From: Aerococcus urinaeequi
Lineage (GTDB): Bacteria > Bacillota > Bacilli > Lactobacillales > Aerococcaceae
Length of the DNA stretch: 64,000 nt
Reading direction: 5' to 3'
NCBI RefSeq assembly: GCF_001543205.1
Contig: NZ_CP014162.1
Location: 558,001-622,000 of the forward strand
The position numbers were made by a program, and so were the translations under genes. The notes below the pieces were generated by a model. That model saw nothing but the letters and a program-made list of their open reading frames with translations, searched no databases and had not been told where the DNA came from. Positions 25,585-33,763 of this stretch are shown here, piece after piece (position 1 is the stretch's first letter; each line of letters starts with the position of its first letter).

Positions 25585-25640
25585 GCATTAGATTGTGCTA
25601 TGGTTTTACGTAAAAACCTCATTTATTTATGATATGGTTC
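25585..25640 (-). repeat. rlmH-proximal copy of the attachment repeat (att1)
   Basis: Covers the last six codons of rlmH, its stop and about 38 bases beyond. Fifty of 56 bases recur at 17494-17549 and the 19-base coding core recurs exactly at 17420-17438. It is the rlmH-side junction of the cassette. Confidence 0.8.
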
Positions 25641-26126
25641 GTTATTTTGTATTCTAAAAGCTCGGTATATTTGTTCTGTTAAGACCAATCGCATCAACTG
25701 ATGAGGTAAGGTCATTCTGCCAAAAGAAACAGCTTGATTTGCTCGTTTATTGACCGCTTCACTCGTACCTAAGGAACCACCAATCACAAAAACTAAAGTT
25801 GATTTCCCCCGGGTCATTTGACTTTGCATTGATTTAGCTAATTCTGGTGAGGACAGCATTTGTCCGTTAATTGCTAGCAGATAAACATAATCATCCGGTT
25901 TTATTTTATTCAAGATACGTTCACCTTCCGCATTCTTCACCATTTCATCTTCCGATTCACTAGCGTTTTCTTTTGTTGGTTCGTCTTTCACTTCAATAAT
26001 TTCAATCTTTGTATAGCGCGAAAGGCGCTTGCTATACTCTTCAATGCCTTGTTTTAGGTACTTTTCTTTCAATTTACCAACTGAGATAATTTTAATTAAC
26101 ATGCAAAAATAACTCCTATCATGCAA
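25623..26126 (-). CDS. rlmH: 23S rRNA (pseudouridine1915-N3)-methyltransferase RlmH
   Basis: SPOUT-fold methyltransferase that methylates pseudouridine 1915 of 23S rRNA on the assembled ribosome (known as OrfX in staphylococci). Features are [24 protein letters not shown] at the N-terminal end, FVIGGSLG for the SAM-binding knot, [19 protein letters not shown], and the C-terminal EPYHK. The best start is probably the ATG at 26102 (MLIKIISVG, 159 residues, the usual length); an ATG eight codons upstream is also in frame. Its last codons are the attachment core of the cassette and remain intact. Confidence 0.96.
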   Translation of the reverse strand: MHDRSYFCMLIKIISVGKLKEKYLKQGIEEYSKRLSRYTKIEIIEVKDEPTKENASESEDEMVKNAEGERILNKIKPDDYVYLLAINGQMLSSPELAKSMQSQMTRGKSTLVFVIGGSLGTSEAVNKRANQAVSFGRMTLPHQLMRLVLTEQIYRAFRIQNNEPYHK

Positions 26127-26257
26127 ATATTTCGTTATTAACTTTTTTATTTTTTATTCTACTAGATTTTTCTGCTAAAGTGTTTATAATTAATCGTATT
26201 TGAAAAATGAGTCTTAAAATTTCTTAAAGTCATCAAGCTTTATGGGAGGTTATCACA

Positions 26258-27670
26258 ATTAATTTAATACATAGGGCACTGCGTTATTTTCTAAAACCGG
26301 TAAGTCAATTATCAAGCGCAAAAAAAATTGCTTTGTCGTTTGCTGTCGTCATCTTTGTAGGTTCACTACTACTGAGTCTACCAATTAGCCAGGTGGCCAC
26401 ATCAGATGCAACATACTTTGATCATCTATTCATTGCTGTTTCTGCTGTCTGTGTCACAGGTTTATGGGTTGAATCCATTTTTGATACCTATAATACATTT
26501 GGACAAATTATTATGATGATGTTAATCCAGATCGGTGGTTTAGGTTTGATGACATTCATCTCGCTCATTTATTTTAGAATTGGCCAAAATGTCCGCATAC
26601 GTGACCAAGTTGCTGTTTCCGGTGCTTTAAACAACAGTTCACTTAACGATATTGCCAATTGGCTAGGTAAAATTTTCCGATACACTTTTATTATTGAAGG
26701 TGTTGGTGCTTTACTCTTTGCTACTTATTTTATTCCTGAATATGGTTTAGGTCGCGGTACTTTTCTAAGTATCTTTATGGCGGTTTCTGCTTTCTGTAAT
26801 GCTGGGTTTGACCCACTTAGCAATTCATCTATGATCGCCCTACAAACACAGCCCGTAATTAACTGGACTATTATTTCTTTAATTATTTTAGGTGGTATTG
26901 GTTTCTCAGTATGGTTCGATGTAACCAATCAAATCAAAAAGTTTGACCGGTCTAGACCTAAGTTTGCCTTAAAAAATGCGGTACGACATTTACGACCACA
27001 TACTAAATTGGCATTAAAAATGACCATCCTAATCATTACGCTAGGGACTGTGTTATTTCTAGCCTTCGAGTGGAACAATACCGGCACAATTGGAGAGATG
27101 AGTATTGGTAACAAGTTCATGACTGCTGTTTTCCAAACGGTTACGATGCGTACCGCTGGATTTGCTTCTATCGATTATACTTTGGCACACCCTGTTAGTA
27201 TATTGATATTCGTTGTTACCATGTTTATCGGTGGGAGTCCTGGTGGTACTGCGGGTGGTTTAAAAACAACAACATTTGCTTTAGTATTAATGCTAGCTAT
27301 TGCTGAAATTAGACAAAAAGAATTTGTCAACTTTGATAAACATACGATTCCAGCTAAACTCTTGCGTCAGGCCTTCGTTATTTTCTTACTATATACCACT
27401 TTATTGATTATCGGTTCTGGTTTAATCTTAACTTTTGATCCTCAAGTAGATTTCTTATACGTACTATTTGAAGCCATTTCTGCTTTTGCAACCGTTGGTG
27501 TAACAGCCAATTTAACACCAACGCTTTCTATGGCTAGTCAAATTATTTTAATGGCATTAATGTTTATCGGACGGATTGGTCCAATGACTATGTTCCTTTC
27601 TTTATTACCAAGTAAACAAGATAAAAAACGTGATATTAAATATACAAACACAAATATTTTAATAGGATAG
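26258..27670 (+). CDS. ktrB: KtrB/TrkH family potassium channel subunit, probable ATT start
   Basis: K+ uptake membrane subunit. Four pore-loop repeats carry the filter glycines: SAVCVTGLW, SAFCNAGFDP, TVTMRTAGFAS and SAFATVGVTAN, each before a membrane helix. No ATG, GTG or TTG start fits: the first TTG (26333) falls inside the first membrane helix and has no ribosome site. An ATT at 26258 lies eight bases after GGGAGG and gives the N-terminus INLIHRALRYFLKPVSQLSSAKKIALSF, a typical KtrB beginning; the protein would be 470 residues. It is followed at 11 bases by ktrA, its cytosolic partner. The function is sure; the start is inferred. Confidence 0.93.
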   Translation: MNLIHRALRYFLKPVSQLSSAKKIALSFAVVIFVGSLLLSLPISQVATSDATYFDHLFIAVSAVCVTGLWVESIFDTYNTFGQIIMMMLIQIGGLGLMTFISLIYFRIGQNVRIRDQVAVSGALNNSSLNDIANWLGKIFRYTFIIEGVGALLFATYFIPEYGLGRGTFLSIFMAVSAFCNAGFDPLSNSSMIALQTQPVINWTIISLIILGGIGFSVWFDVTNQIKKFDRSRPKFALKNAVRHLRPHTKLALKMTILIITLGTVLFLAFEWNNTGTIGEMSIGNKFMTAVFQTVTMRTAGFASIDYTLAHPVSILIFVVTMFIGGSPGGTAGGLKTTTFALVLMLAIAEIRQKEFVNFDKHTIPAKLLRQAFVIFLLYTTLLIIGSGLILTFDPQVDFLYVLFEAISAFATVGVTANLTPTLSMASQIILMALMFIGRIGPMTMFLSLLPSKQDKKRDIKYTNTNILIG

Positions 27671-27680
27671 GTGTTATAAA

Positions 27681-28355
27681 ATGGGAAAAATGAATTTAGT
27701 AGGTATTTTAGGTTTAGGTATTTTTGGTTCTACAATCGCTAAAGAATTATCCGAAAACGGCGTTGAAATCATTGCCTGTGACCTAGATGAAAAAAATGTT
27801 GACCGTTTAGATGGTTACTTAACAGTTGGTTCAGTTGGAGACTTTACTGATATAGAATATATGCGTAACCTTGGTTTTGGCCAATGTGATGCGATTGTTA
27901 TTTCTACAGGTACCAACCTTGAAGCTTCTGTATTAGGTGTGATTAATGCAAAAGAACTGGGCATTAACCATATCATCTGTAAGGTTAAAAATAAAACAAA
28001 TCGTAAAGTTTTAGAAGCGCTAGGTGTAGATACACTTGTACAACCCGAAAAAGAATCCGGTGTACAAATTGCTCGCCGTATGATCCACAATACCATTGAA
28101 GAAGTTATTAACTTAGATGACGAAACATCTTTAGTAGAATTCCGTGCGCCAGAAGAATGGGTGGGCAAATCACTCACTTCATTGAATGCACGTCAACGTT
28201 ACGATATCAATATCATTGGTATCCGCAAACGTCGCCGTGAAGCATTAACCACAACCTTCCCGGCTGACTATATCATCCAAGCCGATGATATCTATGTCGC
28301 TATTGCTAATACTAACAAATTTGAAAAAGCTGACTATTTACATGAAATCCGTTAA
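27681..28355 (+). CDS. ktrA: KtrA/TrkA family RCK gating protein
   Basis: Cytosolic regulator ring of the Ktr K+ system, 224 residues. RCK_N carries the nucleotide motif GLGIFGSTIA (about residues 11-20) with Asp36 at the end of the second strand, and RCK_C (about 140-215) starts VEFRAPEEWVGKS. ATP/ADP or NAD(H), and c-di-AMP at RCK_C, control such proteins in Firmicutes. It is directly behind ktrB and ends at a terminator, so the pair forms one operon convergent with htrA. Confidence 0.95.
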   Translation: MGKMNLVGILGLGIFGSTIAKELSENGVEIIACDLDEKNVDRLDGYLTVGSVGDFTDIEYMRNLGFGQCDAIVISTGTNLEASVLGVINAKELGINHIICKVKNKTNRKVLEALGVDTLVQPEKESGVQIARRMIHNTIEEVINLDDETSLVEFRAPEEWVGKSLTSLNARQRYDINIIGIRKRRREALTTTFPADYIIQADDIYVAIANTNKFEKADYLHEIR

Positions 28356-28375
28356 CAATCCTTATGCAACTATTA

Positions 28376-28406
28376 GGTTGGGACACTGCTGGTCTCAACC
28401 TTTTTT
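28376..28406 (+). terminator. ktrBA terminator
   Basis: GGTTG and GAC pair with GTC and CAACC, followed by TTTTTT. Confidence 0.9.
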
Positions 28407-28432
28407 ATTATTCATTTACCTAATGTTTATAA

Positions 28433-28633
28433 CTATCCACATTTCCCACAAGCATTAGAGCTGATTTATCAGCATTTTGCAAAAAGTACAATCTATCCCC
28501 ATACTTATCCCCACTATCCACAGAAAGGTTCACAATTCACAAAGCTTATATCTCAATGTTTTAAGCGGTACTAACATTTTATACACATCCACACCATTTT
28601 ATCCACATCTATGTGGATAAGGTATGGGGATAA
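28433..28633. promoter_or_regulatory. DnaA-box cluster
   Basis: Eight TTATCCACA-like sites in about 200 bases. Perfect copies are at 28599-28607 and, inverted, 28612-28620; TTATACACA (28579-28587) fits TTWTNCACA. One-mismatch copies are at 28433-28441, 28505-28513, 28514-28522 and 28625-28633 (inverted), and a two-mismatch copy at 28493-28501. No dnaA or dnaN is adjacent, so it is probably not oriC itself. DnaA-titrating or regulatory clusters outside oriC are known in Bacillus, one near rlmH as I recall. Confidence 0.75.
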
Positions 28634-28708
28634 GTGGACAAGTCTCTAAGTTTTCTATCCCTCGATAAATCAAATGATACTTTCCACCTGATGCAAGTTA
28701 TACCATCG

Positions 28709-28742
28709 AAAAAGCTCAACCGATATTAACTGACGGTTGAGC
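28709..28742 (-). terminator. htrA terminator
   Basis: GCTCAACCG pairs perfectly with CGGTTGAGC and TTTTTC follows on the minus strand, end of the wal-htrA transcript. Confidence 0.9.
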
Positions 28743-28791
28743 TTCATTTATATTATTTAATAATTCTATGTAATTGAACAGAATTTCTTCT

Positions 28792-30150
28792 TTATTGGGT
28801 TGCGGAACTGTTGTCTTGTGGTTGTAACTGTACAGTCGCTGTTTGTAATTCACCATTGCGGTAGAAGGAAACTTCTACACTTGCATCAGATTTTTGTTGG
28901 TATAAAGCTTGACGTAGTGATGCTGAATCCGTTACAGCTTCACCTGCAAACTCAACGATGACATCGTCAGCTTGTAAACCAGCTGCTTCTGCCGCCGATC
29001 CTGCTGATACTTCTGCAACATAAACACCACCATCAACATCATCAGGTAATTGTAAGTTTTGTGATTGATAATCTAATGACACTCGGTTAAGGTCAACCAT
29101 AGATACACCTAATTCCGGACGAACAATTTCGCCATTGGCTTCCAGTTCACCAATGATTGTTTGCACCTCACCTGCTGGGATGGCAAAGCCCATACCCTCT
29201 ACTTGATCACTAGAAACTTTCATCGAGTTAATCCCAATAACTTGTCCAGCTGCATTTAACAATGCGCCGCCTGAGTTACCTGGATTAATAGCAGCATCCG
29301 TTTGAATAACATTTGCCACCCAGTCAGATGTGCCGTCGCCATCTATATCAACAGCTACCGAACGGTCTAAACCAGAGATAATCCCTTGCGTTACAGTAGT
29401 CGCATACTCAGAACCTAAAGGTGAACCGATTGCAATAGCAGGTTCCCCTACTTTCAGGCTTTCAGAATCCCCAAATTCAGCAACTGTTGTCACAACATCT
29501 GAAGAAATCTCCAATACCGCTAAGTCAGTCCATGGATCAGAACCAACCACTTCAGCCTCAACTTGGGTACCATCAGCCATAATAATATTAATCGCATCTG
29601 CCCCGTCAATTACGTGATTGTTAGTGACAACATAAGCAGTGTCCCCGTCAACCTTGTAGACAACACCTGAACCCTCAGAAGAAGTTTCTAATTCTGAAGA
29701 CTCTGTTGTAGTTTCTCCTTGAGTTGGTGAAGTAAATCCGAATAAATCATACGTTGACACAGACTCCGTCATGTTGACAACAGAGACAACTGAATCTTGT
29801 ACATTAGCTACTGTTTCGGAAACGTCTGTAGTCACATCAAGTGAAGTCGATTGGACAGAAGACGCTGTATTAGCTGCTTGTGTACTAGAAACTGCCTCAT
29901 CTACAATTGATTGCACTTCTTCTGTTGAAATCTGATCTTCTGTATCGTTGGCAGAAGTCACAGCATAGCCCCACACCAGAATTAATACAGCAGCAACTGC
30001 ACCCCCAATTAAGCCTGATTGTAAGGCGGTTAATTTACGCTCTTTCTTTTCAGGTCTATGTGGTTCATTTGGGTTTTTAATTGGTTCATCATTTTGGTTA
30101 TCCACTGATGACTGGTCGTTTAAATTATTTGGATTATTTGACTGAGACAT
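28792..30150 (-). CDS. htrA: HtrA-like membrane serine protease
   Basis: Surface quality-control protease, 452 residues. A Gln/Asn-rich cytosolic start is followed by one membrane segment (residues 44-66), a Ser/Thr/Gln linker, and a trypsin-like domain with the triad His179 (NNHVID), Asp209 (PWTDLAV) and Ser293 (INPGNSGGA). A PDZ domain closes it (about residues 345-440). It degrades misfolded exported proteins and processes others. It is the last gene of the wal locus, the usual Firmicute order, and ends at a strong terminator. It may also be read from its own promoter upstream. Confidence 0.97.
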   Translation of the reverse strand: MSQSNNPNNLNDQSSVDNQNDEPIKNPNEPHRPEKKERKLTALQSGLIGGAVAAVLILVWGYAVTSANDTEDQISTEEVQSIVDEAVSSTQAANTASSVQSTSLDVTTDVSETVANVQDSVVSVVNMTESVSTYDLFGFTSPTQGETTTESSELETSSEGSGVVYKVDGDTAYVVTNNHVIDGADAINIIMADGTQVEAEVVGSDPWTDLAVLEISSDVVTTVAEFGDSESLKVGEPAIAIGSPLGSEYATTVTQGIISGLDRSVAVDIDGDGTSDWVANVIQTDAAINPGNSGGALLNAAGQVIGINSMKVSSDQVEGMGFAIPAGEVQTIIGELEANGEIVRPELGVSMVDLNRVSLDYQSQNLQLPDDVDGGVYVAEVSAGSAAEAAGLQADDVIVEFAGEAVTDSASLRQALYQQKSDASVEVSFYRNGELQTATVQLQPQDNSSATQ

Positions 30151-30261
30151 TTGCTCATCTCCCTCGATTTTTATTTTAGCCTCTTAATACTTTGATTATA
30201 GTAGGTATATTTGAATTGTTTATGACTTTTTACAGGCGATTCTATAAATATTTATAAAAAT

Positions 30262-31077
30262 TTATAAGGTAAACAAGCTTGTTGGCTTGTCTGGATTGGT
30301 GTCATATACCTCAAACTGATCATGAACACCAAGATCAGCCTGAACCATTTTTGATACACATGTTTGATGTGCAATCGACTTCATATTATTCTCTTTAGAT
30401 AAATGGCCTAGATAGATACGTTTCGTTCTATCCCCAATCATATCAATCATGGCTTGAGCACCGGCATCGTTTGATAAATGGCCCTCATCACCAAGGATAC
30501 GTTGTTTTAAAGACCAAGGATAAGCACCCATCCGCAACATATCTAAATCATGGTTTGACTCGATTAAATAGCCATCTGAATTCTTCAATAAGCCAATTAA
30601 CCGGTCACTCACATAACCTGTATCCGTTAGAATGGTAAACTGTCGGTCATCCTTTTGAAAGGCATAAAACTGCGGTTCAGCAGCGTCATGGCTCACACCA
30701 TAGGACACAATATCCACATCGCCTAAAGTTAGTATATCACCTTGCTCCATGACATGCTGTTTTTCTACTGGGATAACCCCAACCTTACTCCCAATTGCTT
30801 GCCAGGTCGCCTCATTAGCATAGACATTTAAATCATACTTACGCGCCAAAACACCCATCCCCTTAATATGGTCTGAATGTTCATGCGTAATAAATAAACT
30901 ATCAATCTCATTGATATCGCGATTAATGCCCGCTAACAATTCCTTCATCTTTTTCCCACTAAATCCTGCGTCCACTAAAATCTTCCGCTTAGGGGTTTCA
31001 ATATAAGTAGCGTTTCCGCTAGAGCTACTGCCGAGCATGGAAACACGCATTGTGAAATCATTATGTGCAGTCTCCAT
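30262..31077 (-). CDS. walJ: WalJ (YycJ) metallo-beta-lactamase-fold hydrolase
   Basis: A 271-residue MBL-fold protein of the YycJ family, found next to WalRK in most Firmicutes; a 5' exonuclease-like role in DNA repair or replication timing has been proposed. Metal motifs: THEHSDHIKG (about residues 60-69), NSDGYLIESNHD, HLSNDAGAQA and YLGHLSKENN. N-terminal core GSSSSGNATYIE near residue 16 is diagnostic. The start at 31077 has AAGGAGG. A DUF2207 gene, 65 bases upstream, separates it from walI. Confidence 0.93.
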   Translation of the reverse strand: METAHNDFTMRVSMLGSSSSGNATYIETPKRKILVDAGFSGKKMKELLAGINRDINEIDSLFITHEHSDHIKGMGVLARKYDLNVYANEATWQAIGSKVGVIPVEKQHVMEQGDILTLGDVDIVSYGVSHDAAEPQFYAFQKDDRQFTILTDTGYVSDRLIGLLKNSDGYLIESNHDLDMLRMGAYPWSLKQRILGDEGHLSNDAGAQAMIDMIGDRTKRIYLGHLSKENNMKSIAHQTCVSKMVQADLGVHDQFEVYDTNPDKPTSLFTL

Positions 31078-31142
31078 GATTGCCTCCTTCTAGATCTAAA
31101 TACTGTTATTTTTTCATTTATTATTCTTCATCTTGTCACCGA

Positions 31143-32921
31143 CTATTCAGCGACGTCATCATCCGAAACTTCCTCAGCCTGTGGTTGCCACTTCAATTTC
31201 CCTAACTGTAAATGGTCAATTGCTTGTGCCGAACCCATCAAAGGTAACTGGACAACCTGTGCCTCTTGTTCCAGCGCCTTAGCAACCTTCACATTCGACC
31301 CCGCAACCCAAGCATATAAATATTGATGGTCCAACCATTCTGCCGATTGACGGCCCCAAGCATCCGGATTCATTAACTGGCTGCCGATGCCCTTCAAATA
31401 GCCCTGCCACAACTTGTATAAGGATACCCCTTTTTCACTCCGCATTGGTAAGACATTTTTTTGTAAAAGGGCAACCAAAGCCACGCTGACAACCAGCAAT
31501 AACGAAGCCCATACATTTAAAGCTTGCAGCTGCAATTGCCAGTAAATCACGAAACCTGTTCCAAATAACCATGCTACCATATAAAGGGTTAGAATAGCCA
31601 TGTAAACTTGATTCATTTTACTATAAACACCGTCTTTGGTTAAGGGTTGTTTAGCTACTTGGTTAATCTTACGGACTAATTTCCGGCCAAATCGTGACAT
31701 CATCGTCACCTTGCCCGTATTGTTAAAAACTAAGTCATTTAAAGACACCACATCACGACTGGTTTGGGTATTTTCTTGAAGCCTCGTTAATAATAATTGA
31801 CCTGCTGGATTATTGACTTCCTGTTTCAATGTTGATACTTGAATATCCGTTAATTGGCCACGTTTATTAACTTCAAAATGGGCCGCAAAAACTTTTGCTT
31901 GAATCATCTCTAAGACTAACAAGACAATCTTTTGATGGTCCGAATACCCTTTACCCATTAACCGCGCCACAGTTTGCGGACCGTAAGCATTGGGTTGACT
32001 CTCCACAAAGCCTTTCTTATTCGGCACTGCAACCACAATTTGGCGCTTCTTCATATATAGATAAATGGTATAAGCAAAAATTAAGACAAATAAAGCCCCC
32101 GCCACAATCCAGATTTGCATGGTCTGGCGTCTTTGTAAACTAGTCGCTGCTTCTTGGCTAGCCTGCATACTTTCAATTGTCGCTTGTCCTTCTGAGTCTG
32201 CCCCCACCTTTTGGTTATCAGGTAGAATGGACACTGGCATGTACATTTGAAGGGCCACGCTTTCATCAGCTTTTAAGTTATCTACTGTGATTGTAAATGA
32301 TTTTCTATCGTCAGCCCATTGCAAGTCCGTTTTGCCAGGACCTGAAATGATTAAATCAGATTGGTCTTTCGGCACGGCTTGCGGGAATGTGACAGTTAAA
32401 GTGGCTTGATCGACGTCATAGGGTAATGCTAGAAAGCTACTCTTTAAAATCGTCCACTCAGAATAATTGGTCCAAGCATCTGAAATCGTCGCTGAAACCT
32501 GGGTAATATGTGGTGCATTCGTCACCGTATTGTAGATGGTGATGTCCGCCCCTTGATCATCGGCAGTAGAAACCGTAAAAGTCCCCACTTCATTTGAATC
32601 ACTCTCCACAAAAGTGAAATAAGAATCTGCCGACACACTCTTCATTTCCACGCCAAGATTGGCCAACTTACTCATATCAGTCAGGGAAATCCAGTGGTTA
32701 AATTCCTCAACGGTCCCCTTCACATCAAAACTAACCGTTTCATCTTGTTGCATGGTCCCATCAGCTTTTACATTCACAATCGCCGTATAGTCACTCACCG
32801 ACACATCCGCTAGTACGCCTGTCTTATCCCCCGCAAAAAGGAACATTGCCACTAAGCTGGCTAGGATAATCGTAAACTGGTGCCAGTGATTACTGACTTT
32901 TTCTTGATAATTTTGAAACAT
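31143..32921 (-). CDS. DUF2207 domain membrane protein inserted in the wal locus
   Basis: A 592-residue surface protein. A signal or anchor segment (about residues 15-33) is followed by an exported DUF2207 beta-rich domain (YTAIVNVKADGTMQQDETVSFD onward, to about residue 235), a membrane helix, a cytosolic part, then two more membrane helices near residues 440-490 and a cytosolic tail. The start at 32921 is chosen by AGAGGA; an in-frame TTG six codons before also exists. In other Firmicutes walJ usually follows walI directly, so this gene is an extra. Family function is unknown; a link to envelope stress is inferred from place only. Confidence 0.8.
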   Translation of the reverse strand: MFQNYQEKVSNHWHQFTIILASLVAMFLFAGDKTGVLADVSVSDYTAIVNVKADGTMQQDETVSFDVKGTVEEFNHWISLTDMSKLANLGVEMKSVSADSYFTFVESDSNEVGTFTVSTADDQGADITIYNTVTNAPHITQVSATISDAWTNYSEWTILKSSFLALPYDVDQATLTVTFPQAVPKDQSDLIISGPGKTDLQWADDRKSFTITVDNLKADESVALQMYMPVSILPDNQKVGADSEGQATIESMQASQEAATSLQRRQTMQIWIVAGALFVLIFAYTIYLYMKKRQIVVAVPNKKGFVESQPNAYGPQTVARLMGKGYSDHQKIVLLVLEMIQAKVFAAHFEVNKRGQLTDIQVSTLKQEVNNPAGQLLLTRLQENTQTSRDVVSLNDLVFNNTGKVTMMSRFGRKLVRKINQVAKQPLTKDGVYSKMNQVYMAILTLYMVAWLFGTGFVIYWQLQLQALNVWASLLLVVSVALVALLQKNVLPMRSEKGVSLYKLWQGYLKGIGSQLMNPDAWGRQSAEWLDHQYLYAWVAGSNVKVAKALEQEAQVVQLPLMGSAQAIDHLQLGKLKWQPQAEEVSDDDVAE

Positions 32922-32939
32922 GAATCGTCCTCTTTCCAA

Positions 32940-33761
32940 TTACTGGGTCATAATTGCCCCATTGATACCATCTACAAATACGCGCTGAGTGGTTCCTTCA
33001 TTTGTTAGAATCAATAAAGTCCACACCGGATGGTAGAGGGTTATTTCATCAAGCGCTAAGGTTTCGCGGTAAGCCAAGAATGAACGCAAAATAATAGACT
33101 CATCTGGAATACTGTTATTTAAAAAGGCATTTTCTAAGGCTTGTTGCTCACTAATTACAGTACGTTCCTCACCTTGAGACGCAGTTTCTCCAGTAATCGT
33201 TTGATCATAGGCATAAACAGCATAATCATCATTCACTTGAAAAATAATTTCTCCATTACCATCTGCAACCACTGCGCCTGAAGCAGTTTCTTGCATATAA
33301 GTAACCTTACTAGCTAGCTTATCATAACTTATAAAGCGGTATTGGCTGCCTTGGTATACTTCGCTATTAACAAACTGATTTAAACTTGATAAGGCACTAT
33401 CTGAAAGCTCGCCTGATGGTGTCTCAGCAGTCACGCCTTCTAATTGAATAGGTGTATTAATTTGTGCCAGAATTTGGTTGGCATTTACTTCAACACTTTG
33501 TGTATCTTCAGTTAGTTCAGAAACAGTTTCTTCATTTAAAGTCGTATTCAATGCCCGTACAAAGGGTATCCGTAAAATTTCGTCTGAAATTTCATCGTAT
33601 TGAATATTATTTGCTTTGAATTCTGTCACAATATCCATCGACTGATTTTCAATTGCTTGACTTGGCGTACCAACATATTTATTGATAAATATATTAATAA
33701 GAAATACATCTAGAATGAGGAAGGCTAGAATAAAAATAATCTCTACTTTTTTAAAGTTCAT
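32940..33761 (-). CDS. walI: WalI (YycI) regulator of the WalK kinase
   Basis: A 273-residue single-pass membrane protein of the YycI family. One N-terminal membrane helix (about residues 8-28; IIFILAFLILDVFLINIF) holds the exported domain, which folds like WalH. In Bacillus WalH and WalI bind WalK through membrane helices and lower or tune its activity; in S. aureus they activate it. It sits two bases after the walH stop. Exported-part sequence is poorly conserved, so the call rests on place, length and topology. Confidence 0.88.
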   Translation of the reverse strand: MNFKKVEIIFILAFLILDVFLINIFINKYVGTPSQAIENQSMDIVTEFKANNIQYDEISDEILRIPFVRALNTTLNEETVSELTEDTQSVEVNANQILAQINTPIQLEGVTAETPSGELSDSALSSLNQFVNSEVYQGSQYRFISYDKLASKVTYMQETASGAVVADGNGEIIFQVNDDYAVYAYDQTITGETASQGEERTVISEQQALENAFLNNSIPDESIILRSFLAYRETLALDEITLYHPVWTLLILTNEGTTQRVFVDGINGAIMTQ

Positions 33762-33763
33762 TT

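Larger units (their letters stand above)
17494..25640 (-). mobile_element. SCC-like cassette at the rlmH 3' end carrying a type I restriction-modification system
   Basis: The block is bounded by direct repeats of the rlmH 3' end, in the same orientation, and leaves RlmH intact with its C-terminal EPYHK. Staphylococcal SCC elements insert at this very spot; their core, as I recall it, is GAAGCTTATCATAAGTAA, against GAACCATATCATAAATAA here. Cargo, all on the minus strand: hsdM-hsdS-hsdR, a broken DUF6994 gene, a DUF697 gene and a relic hsdR tail. No serine recombinase (ccrA/B/C) or other integrase is inside, so it would need one supplied in trans, or it has lost its own. The repeats and cargo are seen; the SCC relationship is inferred. 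Confidence 0.75.

Noticed and set aside
17494-25640. Searching the window for a CRISPR array, prophage or integrase in the cassette
   Set aside because: No regularly spaced repeats, no phage structural genes and no tyrosine or serine recombinase are visible.
28433-28633. Calling the DnaA-box cluster oriC
   Set aside because: No dnaA, dnaN or rpmH beside it and no clear AT-rich unwinding region; an extra-oriC cluster fits better.
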